A DNA stretch of 64,000 nucleotides from Bacillus crepusculi (lineage in GTDB: Bacteria > Bacillota > Bacilli > Bacillales > Bacillaceae): the NCBI RefSeq assembly GCF_014764715.1, contig NZ_JACXXE010000004.1, forward strand, positions 1 through 64,000. The letters run 5' to 3'. A program made the position numbers and the translations under genes. Under the pieces are notes generated by a model. It ran no database searches. It worked only from the letters and a program-made list of their open reading frames with translations, and was not told where the DNA came from. This document shows, piece by piece, positions 54,056-63,289 of the stretch (the first letter of the stretch is position 1; each line of letters opens with the position of its first letter).

Positions 54056-55790
54056 TTTTGGGTACCTCCGTGATAATTTTAGATCCATCTGTCAGATAAG
54101 CACAATGAGGGCACCTTGGAAACATCATTCCAGCCGGTTTCACTCTACTTTGACCTGTCCTAACTACATTCAAAATAAAATTATCCAAACTAGCACCTGG
54201 GTTAGCCTTTAAGGCGTTATTCAAGGCGATCACTTCTGCATGTGACCCCGCACCTTTTGTAAATGTATATGAATCTATAACCTCTTTTGGCATTTTATCA
54301 TATTTGGCATTTATTAAGGGGTGGAAATCTGGTAACTTTCCTTCATAATCATTTATTGCATAAGAATATTTCCCAGTCTGTTTATCGTAAACTCCAGCAA
54401 ACGCAGGTCCCATTTTCTTCTTACTGATACCAGTATGTTTTAATTCATTTAGTTCTTTCATCGTTTCACCGCGTAAATTAATTCTTTCATTTAATTCTTT
54501 CGAACCGATCTTTCCATATTTATTTCTCAAATAATCAATGCGACTGTTTCCAGCCTCTTTAATCCCCATCTTCCCATGAAACCCTTTCGCCCCAAACGGT
54601 AATAGCATCCCTAGCGCCGCATTTAGACTCGCTTCCTGCTGTTCTTTCGAGACTTTATTTCCAAACATGTCTCGACCCGTAATCGCTTCGCTGAAGCCGT
54701 TTGTTGCGGTGAGACCATATAAGCCTTTTTGTGATGTTTTTAGGGCGTCAAAGGACTTTTGCGATGTCTTGTAAATGTCGACTGCCCTGACTGCGGCTGA
54801 CGTGGCTTGGGTGGTTTTATAGACCGCTTTGCCGCCTTTAAAAATGCGCCCTGCCCAGCCAACGATTGGGATGTAGCCTGCTGCTGCCATCCCGCCTGCG
54901 GCGACTCGCTGTCCTGCGGTGAGCTCTTCGCCTGTAATTGGATCGACGCCTGTAGCGGCACGTTTTGCATCGTTCACGCCAGTTAGTTCATTCACGATAT
55001 TTCCGCCATAATCGAGTGCTTTTTCATACCAAGGACGATTAGCGAGGGCTTCTTGTTCCTTTGCGATCTTGCGGGCTTCTTCTTGATCTTTTTTGATTTT
55101 CAAATATTCAGAAGTTTGCTTCTCAATATCGCTTTTTGCCTTGTAGATATCACTATTTTGATACGCTTTCTTATCAAAATTCATTGGAGAAATTGCTTTT
55201 CCGTCATTTGTCGCATTCATCATTTCATCGTACAATGCCATTGTAGCCTGCCGTTCCGTCTCTGACAAAGCATATTCATCTTTTAGGTTTTGATCAAGCT
55301 CTCTTAAATCTTTAATAGTCTTTTTTCGTTCATCTTCTGCATCTTCTATTTTTTCATCAAAGGTTTGGCTATCAAATACCTCTAGTGAAATGAGGTCATC
55401 TATGTCTTGAAAAATGGTTCTCAGTGTCTTTTTTTGATCCTTTACAATGCTTTTGGCGTTTTTGATGCCCATATGAACTGCGTTATCTAAAAAGTGTTCT
55501 TCTACAAAGGTATCGCCGCCAAAATTGACGTCATCAAGTGTACCAGAAACACCTTCATGAAAGGCTTTTTGCTTATCAATGAAGCTAATAAACATGTCCA
55601 CATTTCCAGCCAGCTCTTTGTAGAAGCTTTTAATGTTATCGGCACCTTTCCCAGTGAAGTCATCACCGAGGTTGGCAACACCTTGTAATGCCTTTTTTAA
55701 ATCTACCATTTGTTCGCGGAGTTCCTGATAGTGTTTTGCCCTTGTGTCCATGGCACTTGTTAGTGCTTTTGCATCAAGTATCTTGCCCAG
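54045..55790 (-). CDS. LXG polymorphic toxin with YwqJ-type deaminase domain
   Basis: Predicted type VII-secreted antibacterial toxin, about 581 aa. LXG helical N-terminal domain about 1-230, pre-toxin region with Gly/Ala-rich segment (AAGGMAAAGYIPIVGWAGRIF) and a C-terminal nucleic-acid deaminase with zinc motifs SHAEVIALN and PRCPHCAY. The first ATG in frame is 55751, but the LXG N-terminus (ILDAKALTSAMDTRAKHY) continues upstream to a CTG at 55790 that has GGAGG 12 nt before it, so I place the start there with caution. Helper genes like ywqH/ywqI are not adjacent. Confidence 0.82.
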   Translation of the reverse strand: MGKILDAKALTSAMDTRAKHYQELREQMVDLKKALQGVANLGDDFTGKGADNIKSFYKELAGNVDMFISFIDKQKAFHEGVSGTLDDVNFGGDTFVEEHFLDNAVHMGIKNAKSIVKDQKKTLRTIFQDIDDLISLEVFDSQTFDEKIEDAEDERKKTIKDLRELDQNLKDEYALSETERQATMALYDEMMNATNDGKAISPMNFDKKAYQNSDIYKAKSDIEKQTSEYLKIKKDQEEARKIAKEQEALANRPWYEKALDYGGNIVNELTGVNDAKRAATGVDPITGEELTAGQRVAAGGMAAAGYIPIVGWAGRIFKGGKAVYKTTQATSAAVRAVDIYKTSQKSFDALKTSQKGLYGLTATNGFSEAITGRDMFGNKVSKEQQEASLNAALGMLLPFGAKGFHGKMGIKEAGNSRIDYLRNKYGKIGSKELNERINLRGETMKELNELKHTGISKKKMGPAFAGVYDKQTGKYSYAINDYEGKLPDFHPLINAKYDKMPKEVIDSYTFTKGAGSHAEVIALNNALKANPGASLDNFILNVVRTGQSRVKPAGMMFPRCPHCAYLTDGSKIITEVPKNVK

Positions 55791-55986
55791 AAAAAGCCAC
55801 TCCCTCCATTATTGATCATAAAGTCTATTTTACCTTTCTCAATGAATTGGAAAAATAGGCTTTAAGTTACAAAAATAATTTCTAAATATTTTCAGAGAGA
55901 ATAAAACAAGTGACAATTGAAATGATTTTACCTTTTCATCACAAAAAAAAGTCAGCCCCCTTTTCAGAGGACCGACTACATTTTGT

Positions 55987-57708
55987 TTAGAAAAAGCGTT
56001 TTAGACTTTTTTTGAGTGGCGGGATATCCAGCTCACCTTTTTCAAAGAATTTTTTCAATAAGTACTTACTAAAGCCTGCGGCTTGTGTGTACGTAATTTT
56101 CCCAGGTAATGGCGGTTCATTGGTCACAGCGACATCAATAATGACTGGTTTATCTGATTGAAGTGCCGCACCGAAGGCAGGTGCTAGTTCTTCATGAGTC
56201 GATACTGAGATTCCTTTACCGCCGCATGCTTCTGCAAATTTTGCAAAGTCAATATCTTCTAGCTCTATACCGTAATTGATGTTTCCCTTTACCTGCTGTT
56301 CATATTCAATCATCCCAAGGTTGTTGTTGTTTAAGATCACGACAACGATCGGTAGCTTATATTTTACAGCTGTCACGAAGTCTTGCATGACCATTGTGAA
56401 GCCACCGTCACCACAGACAGCAATGGCTTGGCGGTTCGGTTCGTTTAATTTAGCCGATATCGCCCCAGGTAAGCCACAGCCCATTGTTGCAAGCCAGCTG
56501 GAAATAATGAAATCCTGCTGTTTCATTTCGAAATGACGTGCCATCCATACTGTCACATTGCCGACATCAACTGAAAGAATGGCATCGTCTTCAACTGCTT
56601 CTTCTAATCTAGCGATGACTTGCTGTGGTTTAAGAGGTGATGTAGCAACGGATTTTTCCTTATCCATTTCTTCTCGCCATTTCATCATATGCTCTGTACA
56701 AGCTTCAAGAAAACCACGCTGTTCTTTATATTCAATATAGGAGGTCAGTTCATGCAAACCACTTTTGCTGTCACTTACTATGCCTACTTCTACCGGATAC
56801 CTTTTGCCGATTTGATCTGGCTTTATGTCTAATTGAATAGCAGGTGTATCCTCCGGTAAGTAGTCCCTATACGGGAAGGAGGTTCCAAGCATGATTAAGA
56901 GATCACATTCTTCCATCGCTTCATATGCCGGCTTCGTTCCAATTTGACCTAGGTTCCCTAAGAAGTACGGATGCCTGTCTGGAACAACTCCTTTTGCAGG
57001 AAGTGTGATGACGATAGGTGCAGCAGCCTTTTCTGCAAATGAAAGAAGCTCTTCTTTCGCATTTCTTAATCCTTTACCTGCTAAGATGACTGGCTTCTTC
57101 GCATTGTTAATAAGCTGAGCTGCCTTTAGCAGTTGATCTTTCTTCGGCCGTACTTCTCCCTCAACATAAAGAGGAGATGTATAAACGGGTTTACGCTTAA
57201 TTTTTTGAGCAAATAAGTCATCTGATACGGTGAGAACTGCCACGCCTTTATGAGTATAAGCTGCTTTGATGGCTTGATTTAATAAGTCTGGCAGAGCCTC
57301 GGCTGATTGTACCTGCTGATTGAAGACAGCTACGTCGTCAAACATCCGCTCTAATTTGATTTCTTGAAATGCGTCTCTGCCTACTTCGGTCGAAGCAACC
57401 TGCCCTGCAATCGCTAAAACGGGTGCACCATCTGCTTTTGCATCGTATAGTCCATTTAATAAGTGGACAGCACCTGGTCCAGCAATTGATAAACAAACAC
57501 CGAGTTTACCTGTTAATTTGGCATCAGCTGCTGCTGACAGTGCTGCCACTTCTTCATGTCTCGTTTGTATGAATTGTATTTGGCTTGATTCATGCCTTAG
57601 TTCCTCAATCAATTCGTTTATACTGTCGCCGGGCATTCCATAAATATGCTTCACGCCCCACTCTTCCAGTAGCGCTGTGACTTCTTTTCCTGCGGTTCTT
57701 TGCGGCAT
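55987..57708 (-). CDS. ydaP: TPP-dependent pyruvate oxidase-like protein YdaP
   Basis: A 573-aa enzyme of the POX/acetolactate synthase family: N-terminal PYR domain (YGMPGDSINELIEEL with the catalytic Glu in RHEEVAA), central domain, C-terminal PP domain (GDGGFTMVMQDF to NNNLGMIEYEQQ). ATG 57708 follows AAAGGAG; the open extension upstream overlaps kimA and is not used. Sigma-B promoter upstream. Expected to make acetyl phosphate or acetate plus CO2 from pyruvate under stress. Confidence 0.92.
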   Translation of the reverse strand: MPQRTAGKEVTALLEEWGVKHIYGMPGDSINELIEELRHESSQIQFIQTRHEEVAALSAAADAKLTGKLGVCLSIAGPGAVHLLNGLYDAKADGAPVLAIAGQVASTEVGRDAFQEIKLERMFDDVAVFNQQVQSAEALPDLLNQAIKAAYTHKGVAVLTVSDDLFAQKIKRKPVYTSPLYVEGEVRPKKDQLLKAAQLINNAKKPVILAGKGLRNAKEELLSFAEKAAAPIVITLPAKGVVPDRHPYFLGNLGQIGTKPAYEAMEECDLLIMLGTSFPYRDYLPEDTPAIQLDIKPDQIGKRYPVEVGIVSDSKSGLHELTSYIEYKEQRGFLEACTEHMMKWREEMDKEKSVATSPLKPQQVIARLEEAVEDDAILSVDVGNVTVWMARHFEMKQQDFIISSWLATMGCGLPGAISAKLNEPNRQAIAVCGDGGFTMVMQDFVTAVKYKLPIVVVILNNNNLGMIEYEQQVKGNINYGIELEDIDFAKFAEACGGKGISVSTHEELAPAFGAALQSDKPVIIDVAVTNEPPLPGKITYTQAAGFSKYLLKKFFEKGELDIPPLKKSLKRFF

Positions 57709-57735
57709 GTGAGAAAACTCCTTTTTTCTTACTCC

Positions 57736-57761
57736 ATACCACCGCACCCTTTTGATCAAAC
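57736..57761 (-). promoter_or_regulatory. sigma-B promoter of ydaP
   Basis: Minus strand GTTTGA (57756-57761), 14-bp spacer, TGGTAT (57736-57741); each box has one mismatch to GTTTAA and GGGTAT. ydaP is a known sigma-B gene in B. subtilis. Confidence 0.7.
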
Positions 57762-57775
57762 GTTTCAACTTGCTG

Positions 57776-59602
57776 TTACTTTTTAAAATGATATGGAAGG
57801 GTGGCGACCACAATATCCCGCTTCCATAATAGACGGAATCTCAATAAAAAAGCAGATTGATTATGCAAAATGGTGTGCCATCTTTTTTTCGGTATAAATT
57901 GAGGCACAAGCACCATCACTTTGTATTGGTGTGCATTTGCCTTCGCCTCAATCGTTTCAAGAAATTTATCAAGAGGGTGAATGAGACTTCGATAAGATGA
58001 ATGTAAAATCACAAGACGCACATCACTATTCAGCTTTTCCCAATCGGCTTCAATCCGCTTGTCTTTCTCTTTATCAAAGGAGACGTGAACCGCTATAACT
58101 TGATCTGATAAGGATTTTGCATATTGAACAGATTGTTCGACGACACGTGTTACACCTGCTATAGGCACGATGATCACATTTCCTTTGATCTCAACTGGCT
58201 CCGTTTCATTCAATAAACGCAGTTGCTCTCCAACAGATAGATAATGCTTTTTGATCGAATAAAAAATAAATAGAACGATTGGCATGAAAACAAATAATGG
58301 CCACACAAGATGGAACTTGGTCAAAATGAGAATCATAAGAACCGTGAAAGAAATCAGTGCTCCGACTATATTGATTGGCATTTTCGTTTTCCAGCCCTGC
58401 GGTTTTTCACGAATCCACTTCACACACATGCCGGTCTGAGACAAGGTAAATGGAATAAATACACCGACAGCATATAGCGGAATCAGATGTTCCGTTTTTC
58501 CATCAAAAAGCCAAATGAGGAGCATGGAGGCTACGCCTAAAAAGATAATACCATTGGAGTAACCAAGTCGATCTCCTCGTACAGTAAACATGCGCGGCAT
58601 ATATTTATCCTTTGCTAAGTTGACAGCCAATAACGGAAAGGCTGAAAAACCGGTATTTGCCGCTAAAATCAAAATTAAAGCCGTAACAGCCTGAATGACA
58701 TAATAGAAAAATGTACGTCCAAAGGTGTCTGATGCAATTTGTGATACAACCGTTTCTTCTGGCTTTGGTGAGATGCCAAACCCAAACGCCAGCAATGTCA
58801 CACCTACAAAGAGAACGGCCAGTAATCCACCCATCATTAGTAATGTTCTTGCTGCATTTTGCGCCGCTGGTTTTTTAAAGGATGGAATCGTATTTGAAAT
58901 GGCTTCTACTCCAGTCAGAGCAGAACAGCCAGACGAAAATGCTTTTAATAAAAGAAATAATGTAATACCAGGTACATGTGTGCCTATTGCCGTGTGCTCA
59001 GGTGCTGGCGGCACTTGCCCTGTTAATAGTTTAAATCCGCCGACTCCAATTAAAATGAGAAGCGAAAATACAAACAAGTATACAGGATAAGCCAGGATAG
59101 ATGCTGATTCTGTCAACCCACGAAGGTTGAGCACCATGATCACGATGACCAATACAATTGAAATGAAAACGTGATACGGATATAGTGCTGGAAATGCTGA
59201 TGTGATGGCATCGGTACCCGCTGAAATGCTCACTGCTACAGTCAAAATATAATCTACGAGCAATGATCCTCCAGCGATTAGCCCTGGTTTTTCACCTAAG
59301 TTCCTGCTAGAGACGACATATGCCCCGCCGCCTTCTGGATAAGCATAAATAATCTGGCGGTAAGATAGAATTAGCGCCATTAAAAGAATTAATACACAAC
59401 CTGCAATCGGGAGTGAGTACCAAAATGCTGCTGCACTGACGACTGATAGAACAATCAAGATTTGTTCTGTACCGTACGCAACTGATGATAATGCGTCTGA
59501 TGACAATAATGCCAAAGCTTTAATTTTTGATAGTTTTTGTTCTCCTGCTGCTTGTGATTTTAATGGTTTACCAATTAAAATACGCTTCATCAAACTGTAC
59601 AT
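57776..59602 (-). CDS. kimA: potassium importer KimA (YdaO)
   Basis: High-affinity K+:H+ symporter of the KUP/APC type, 608 aa. About 12 TM helices (residues 30-450; early motif ALLSSDALSSVAYGTEQIL) and a cytoplasmic UspA-like C-terminal domain (VIIVPIAGVTRVVEQSVQYAKSLSDQVIAVHV) that binds c-di-AMP in B. subtilis. ATG 59602 behind AAAGGAG. Controlled by the riboswitch at 59655-59898. Confidence 0.95.
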   Translation of the reverse strand: MYSLMKRILIGKPLKSQAAGEQKLSKIKALALLSSDALSSVAYGTEQILIVLSVVSAAAFWYSLPIAGCVLILLMALILSYRQIIYAYPEGGGAYVVSSRNLGEKPGLIAGGSLLVDYILTVAVSISAGTDAITSAFPALYPYHVFISIVLVIVIMVLNLRGLTESASILAYPVYLFVFSLLILIGVGGFKLLTGQVPPAPEHTAIGTHVPGITLFLLLKAFSSGCSALTGVEAISNTIPSFKKPAAQNAARTLLMMGGLLAVLFVGVTLLAFGFGISPKPEETVVSQIASDTFGRTFFYYVIQAVTALILILAANTGFSAFPLLAVNLAKDKYMPRMFTVRGDRLGYSNGIIFLGVASMLLIWLFDGKTEHLIPLYAVGVFIPFTLSQTGMCVKWIREKPQGWKTKMPINIVGALISFTVLMILILTKFHLVWPLFVFMPIVLFIFYSIKKHYLSVGEQLRLLNETEPVEIKGNVIIVPIAGVTRVVEQSVQYAKSLSDQVIAVHVSFDKEKDKRIEADWEKLNSDVRLVILHSSYRSLIHPLDKFLETIEAKANAHQYKVMVLVPQFIPKKRWHTILHNQSAFLLRFRLLWKRDIVVATLPYHFKK

Positions 59603-59654
59603 GTGATGCCCGCTCCTTTAGTGTCAAACGATTTAAGTTACAAAAGATGGATCG

Positions 59655-59898
59655 CCAAAAAGACACAGAGGCAATAGAATGCCCCTGTGCCTATTGTTTA
59701 GATCACAGGTTGGTCTTTGCTCTCTTTAACGCTTACGAGGTTAGCTGACGGATTCGGGCGCATGAGAATTTGCCCTACCTAAAAAGGATTCACCCCACGT
59801 GGTGTTTTATACCACAATTGGTTCCCCCGCTCATCGAAATGATTCAGCGATTGGTCTTTTATAAAAGAGATCATACTCCCGTTTGACACCAAAGTAAA
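59655..59898 (-). promoter_or_regulatory. ydaO-type c-di-AMP riboswitch of kimA
   Basis: Promoter TTTACT (59893-59898), 16 bp, TATGAT (59871-59876). The aptamer (about 59725-59855) has GGGGGAACC, GGGGTGAATCC and CCGTCAGCTAACCTCG on the minus strand. A terminator stem CACAGGGGC/GCCTCTGTG (59664-59689) with TCTTTTT follows. c-di-AMP, high when K+ is high, turns kimA off. Confidence 0.93.
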
Positions 59899-59925
59899 GA
59901 GATTTTTTCAAGGTCTTTTGATCGT

Positions 59926-62016
59926 TTAAGAATCAGTCTTTTTGCGGTTTTTTCGTACGAAATAGATAATCATCACGAGCACAAAAATGATGAGCGCAGC
60001 CATACATGCAAAGTAGATCCAAGACTCGTTGCCACCTTGCTTTTCACCTTTTTTGACATCGCTTGATGTGCTGCTGATCGTTTGATGATTAGTGAACATG
60101 TCATTGTTTTTGCTCTCTATTGCAACGGTCGCGATCTCCGTATTTGTTTGGAGGAAATGAATCACTTCATTTGAAACATCAGCTTCAGCAGCATTCATTC
60201 CTGAAAAGACGGTCATTGTTTGTGCTTTATTCCACACAGATGGCTGCGTCCATACAATACGAGCAGTTGTTTCATTGATCATGCCAAAAGAGGATACATC
60301 ATATTGACCCTTTTTCGTCGGAACAATGAGATCATTTGCTTTTTCCTTTAAAAGAGAAAACGTTTGAATGCCCCCGATGAAAATGAGAGAGTGATTTTCC
60401 AATTGTTCATCTGCCACATTTGATGATTTGATCAAATGATATTGAGCAGCTTCCGGCTGACTAAATGACTCTGTTAGCATTGCCAATTGATTGATCGTTT
60501 CTTGATTGATTTGATCTGGTATGATGATCAATGTTTTTCCTTGCTGCCCTTTTGAAGTGAAAGGAAGCGGCCATGAGGCTAAATCCGGCGTATCACTTGT
60601 TGTTCCTTCTGGAATTTGAAGGGAGCTGTTCTTATCAATGAAAATCCAGCCTTCTTCATCCGTATGCCGGCAGGCTTCCATGTTTTTAAAACCAGTTGTA
60701 ACAAATTGCAAATCAATATATTCGTTCTTTTGGAGTACCTGTGAATCTACTGGAATAGACACATGATAGAATCCATTCTCATCTTTGTTTCCTAGTTTTG
60801 TTAATGGTACGTCGTGTGGTTCATGATTGATCATGACACTTAATCGTTCTGCTTTGTTCGCTGCATCAGATTTTTTAAATGACAGATTTAGCTTCGCACC
60901 TGATTTTTGATTAGCGATCAGCGCTTTCGGATAATAGTAGTGATCGGATGTCGTCTTTTTGGTCCCAACTGTGATATCATCTCCTCCAAAATCTTTTAGA
61001 CGAATATGATGAGATGGTTTAGAGGTTTTAGCTGCGACCTTTTGAAGCATTAAGTCCGTGCCGGTGAGTTGTCCTGTCAGATCAGGTTGAGTGAGGACAT
61101 TGATTTTTTCAGCAATTGTGCTTGGCTTTTCAGCAGTGACAAATAAGACAGGCTGTTCCTTTTTCTTTGCTGTCAGGGTTCTAACCGCTAACGTAAGATG
61201 ATTGCTTTCTGTTTGAATCCCGGCAGCTTGCTCAATCGATTTCATTCGTCCATTCCAGCTTGTTTTAGCTCCTACAGCAATGGTTGGATGCGCAATTTGC
61301 TTGATATCCTTTTCTTGAATGAGTTTGAGGTCAGCTAGGCGGTCTTTGTTTTTCAGCGTACGGTATACTTTAATTGCCGCTTCTAATTCAGCTGCATCCG
61401 GTGTATTTGGAAGCACAATATCTGTTTGTCCTCTCTCATCACCTGATTGAACGAAAGGCGATGGAAAGCTATCTAATGTAAGGTCTTTCGTTTGAATTCC
61501 TTTGAATGCCAGCTCACTGTCAGGATATACCTTCAGCCAATTGGCAGGTGTCTCTTGGTTGATGCACAAACCTTCTTTTAAGACACCGTAAAATGCGAGC
61601 TGAATTTGATGAGATCCTTTTTTTAATTGTGCTTTGTTCAATTTGATTTGAATTGATTTCTTTTGGTTTTTCCCGGATACGGGGATGCTCTTTTCAATCT
61701 CCCCATCGATCATGACAGTGAATGAGGATGGCGAAATGAGTAATGGTGAAGCCTCTATATTTAATGTAAGAGTACTAGACTCTATCTTTCCTTCTTCTAT
61801 TTGATAGGAAAATTCAGTGCGGTCTTCTTGTCCATACAAGGTCACCACATCTTCTGATAGATGCTGTGTTTCTGCTTGACTTCCTTTAGAAGAGCGAATC
61901 CAATCATCTTTTACCTGTACTTGATTTGATTGCGCCATTGCTTGACCTGCCATGAAAAAAGGTTGAATGGCAAGGGATATCGCTAATATAAAAAACATCC
62001 ATTTGACCGATTTCAA
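59926..62016 (-). CDS. ydaN: BcsB-like exopolysaccharide protein YdaN
   Basis: A 696-aa membrane-anchored extracytoplasmic protein like the cellulose synthase subunit BcsB. Signal peptide (WMFFILAISLAIQPFFMAGQAMA), two carbohydrate-binding/flavodoxin-like BcsB repeats and a C-terminal TM helix (YFACMAALIIFVLVMIIYFV). I start at TTG 62016, with GCGGGTGA 5 nt upstream; ATG 62049 is in frame but lacks a site. The SD includes the ydaM stop, so translation is coupled. Confidence 0.87.
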   Translation of the reverse strand: MKSVKWMFFILAISLAIQPFFMAGQAMAQSNQVQVKDDWIRSSKGSQAETQHLSEDVVTLYGQEDRTEFSYQIEEGKIESSTLTLNIEASPLLISPSSFTVMIDGEIEKSIPVSGKNQKKSIQIKLNKAQLKKGSHQIQLAFYGVLKEGLCINQETPANWLKVYPDSELAFKGIQTKDLTLDSFPSPFVQSGDERGQTDIVLPNTPDAAELEAAIKVYRTLKNKDRLADLKLIQEKDIKQIAHPTIAVGAKTSWNGRMKSIEQAAGIQTESNHLTLAVRTLTAKKKEQPVLFVTAEKPSTIAEKINVLTQPDLTGQLTGTDLMLQKVAAKTSKPSHHIRLKDFGGDDITVGTKKTTSDHYYYPKALIANQKSGAKLNLSFKKSDAANKAERLSVMINHEPHDVPLTKLGNKDENGFYHVSIPVDSQVLQKNEYIDLQFVTTGFKNMEACRHTDEEGWIFIDKNSSLQIPEGTTSDTPDLASWPLPFTSKGQQGKTLIIIPDQINQETINQLAMLTESFSQPEAAQYHLIKSSNVADEQLENHSLIFIGGIQTFSLLKEKANDLIVPTKKGQYDVSSFGMINETTARIVWTQPSVWNKAQTMTVFSGMNAAEADVSNEVIHFLQTNTEIATVAIESKNNDMFTNHQTISSTSSDVKKGEKQGGNESWIYFACMAALIIFVLVMIIYFVRKNRKKTDS

Positions 62017-62020
62017 TTTG

Positions 62021-63289
62021 TCACCCGCTTTTCTTTTGTTGTTGATCATAACGCTCGGTTTTGTACCACTTTACTTCTTCTTTCAATAACCGGCTCTTTG
62101 CCTCTACACATAAGGAGTACACGACAAGCGCAATCCATATTTGAGAATAGGTAAAGTACATGAGGGCCACAATGAGAATGTTTTGTTTGGTGAGCTCTGT
62201 TTTCTCAATGCTTAATGTAATCATCACTTCTGTTAGGAACAGGAAGAAGGCTAATCCCCATAGGATCAGTGCAACAGCCCCTACAGATAGGTGAAGATCA
62301 ACAAATAGGTTCACGATAAAGATGCCATTTGAGAGCAGGACACCGAAGAAAAATAAGAAATACGTAAAGAAGAAATAAAATAAATCGAATATCATTCGTT
62401 TTCGTTTCAGCTTCATAAACTGCCTTAAAAATTTGAGCACAACATATTGATTGCCTCTAGCCCAGCGTGTTCTTTGCCGCCACCAGACCTTCCACGTCTC
62501 AGGCTCTTGTTCCCATGTGATCGCAGCCGGGAAAAATCGAATCACATACCCAAGGTTATAGACACGGATCGTTAATTCGGTGTCCTCAGCCAATGCGTGG
62601 ACATCCCAGCCGCCAAGCTCTTCTAAAATATGCCGGCGGATCGCGAAGTTGGTGCCTGGTATTGTCGCAATGCCAAACCATTTCCATCTTCCGCCCTGCG
62701 CCATCCACTGGAAGCAGATGGTCTCGATATTGATAAATTTGGTGAGCAGATTTTTAGCTGCATTGATCACCCTGAATTTCCCAACAACAGCGCCTGCTTT
62801 GGGGTCATTCAATAATCCAAGGACCAAATGATAGACAGCCTTTTGTTCAGGCATGTTATCTGCATCGTATACGCAAATCACTTCTCCTGTTGAAGCCTTC
62901 AAGCCTTCATTCAGTGCAGTGGATTTCCCCTTTCCTGCAAATGGCGGCTTCGTTTCAATCATATGGACATGGTCATATTGTTCACTGAATGATTGCACAA
63001 TGTCTCCTGTGCGATCAGAGGAATTGTCATTCATCACAATGATTTCAAGGAGATGTTTTGGATAGGATAGCTGAACCATGGCTTTTAACGTTTGCCGAAT
63101 CACCACTTCTTCATTATGAGCAGGAATCAGAATACTAACGGTCGGTAGCTCTTTCCCTTGTTTTGTCCATTTAGGCAGCACTTTTTCATAGGTCAGGTAA
63201 TGCTGAAAGCCGCCCTGCATGAGAAACATGTGGTATAGGAGCATGATCCAAATCAGTATTAATGAAAGATAAAATAAGACATCAGCCAC
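62021..63289 (-). CDS. ydaM: cellulose-synthase-like glycosyltransferase YdaM
   Basis: GT2 processive glycosyltransferase, 422 aa. N-terminal TM, then catalytic domain with VSILIPAHNEEVVI, the DDS-type NDNSSD, DAD in VYDADNMPEQ, a late acid in ALAEDTELTIR and the processive QRTRWARG (Q/RxxRW), then TM helices. Starts with GTG 63289 behind AAGGAG. Makes the polymer of the c-di-GMP-controlled ydaJKLMN system described in B. subtilis. Confidence 0.92.
   Translation of the reverse strand: MADVLFYLSLILIWIMLLYHMFLMQGGFQHYLTYEKVLPKWTKQGKELPTVSILIPAHNEEVVIRQTLKAMVQLSYPKHLLEIIVMNDNSSDRTGDIVQSFSEQYDHVHMIETKPPFAGKGKSTALNEGLKASTGEVICVYDADNMPEQKAVYHLVLGLLNDPKAGAVVGKFRVINAAKNLLTKFINIETICFQWMAQGGRWKWFGIATIPGTNFAIRRHILEELGGWDVHALAEDTELTIRVYNLGYVIRFFPAAITWEQEPETWKVWWRQRTRWARGNQYVVLKFLRQFMKLKRKRMIFDLFYFFFTYFLFFFGVLLSNGIFIVNLFVDLHLSVGAVALILWGLAFFLFLTEVMITLSIEKTELTKQNILIVALMYFTYSQIWIALVVYSLCVEAKSRLLKEEVKWYKTERYDQQQKKSG

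Noticed and set aside
57709..57813. N-terminal extension of YdaP
   Set aside because: It would overlap kimA and the sigma-B promoter; ATG 57708 has a strong AAAGGAG and gives the normal length.
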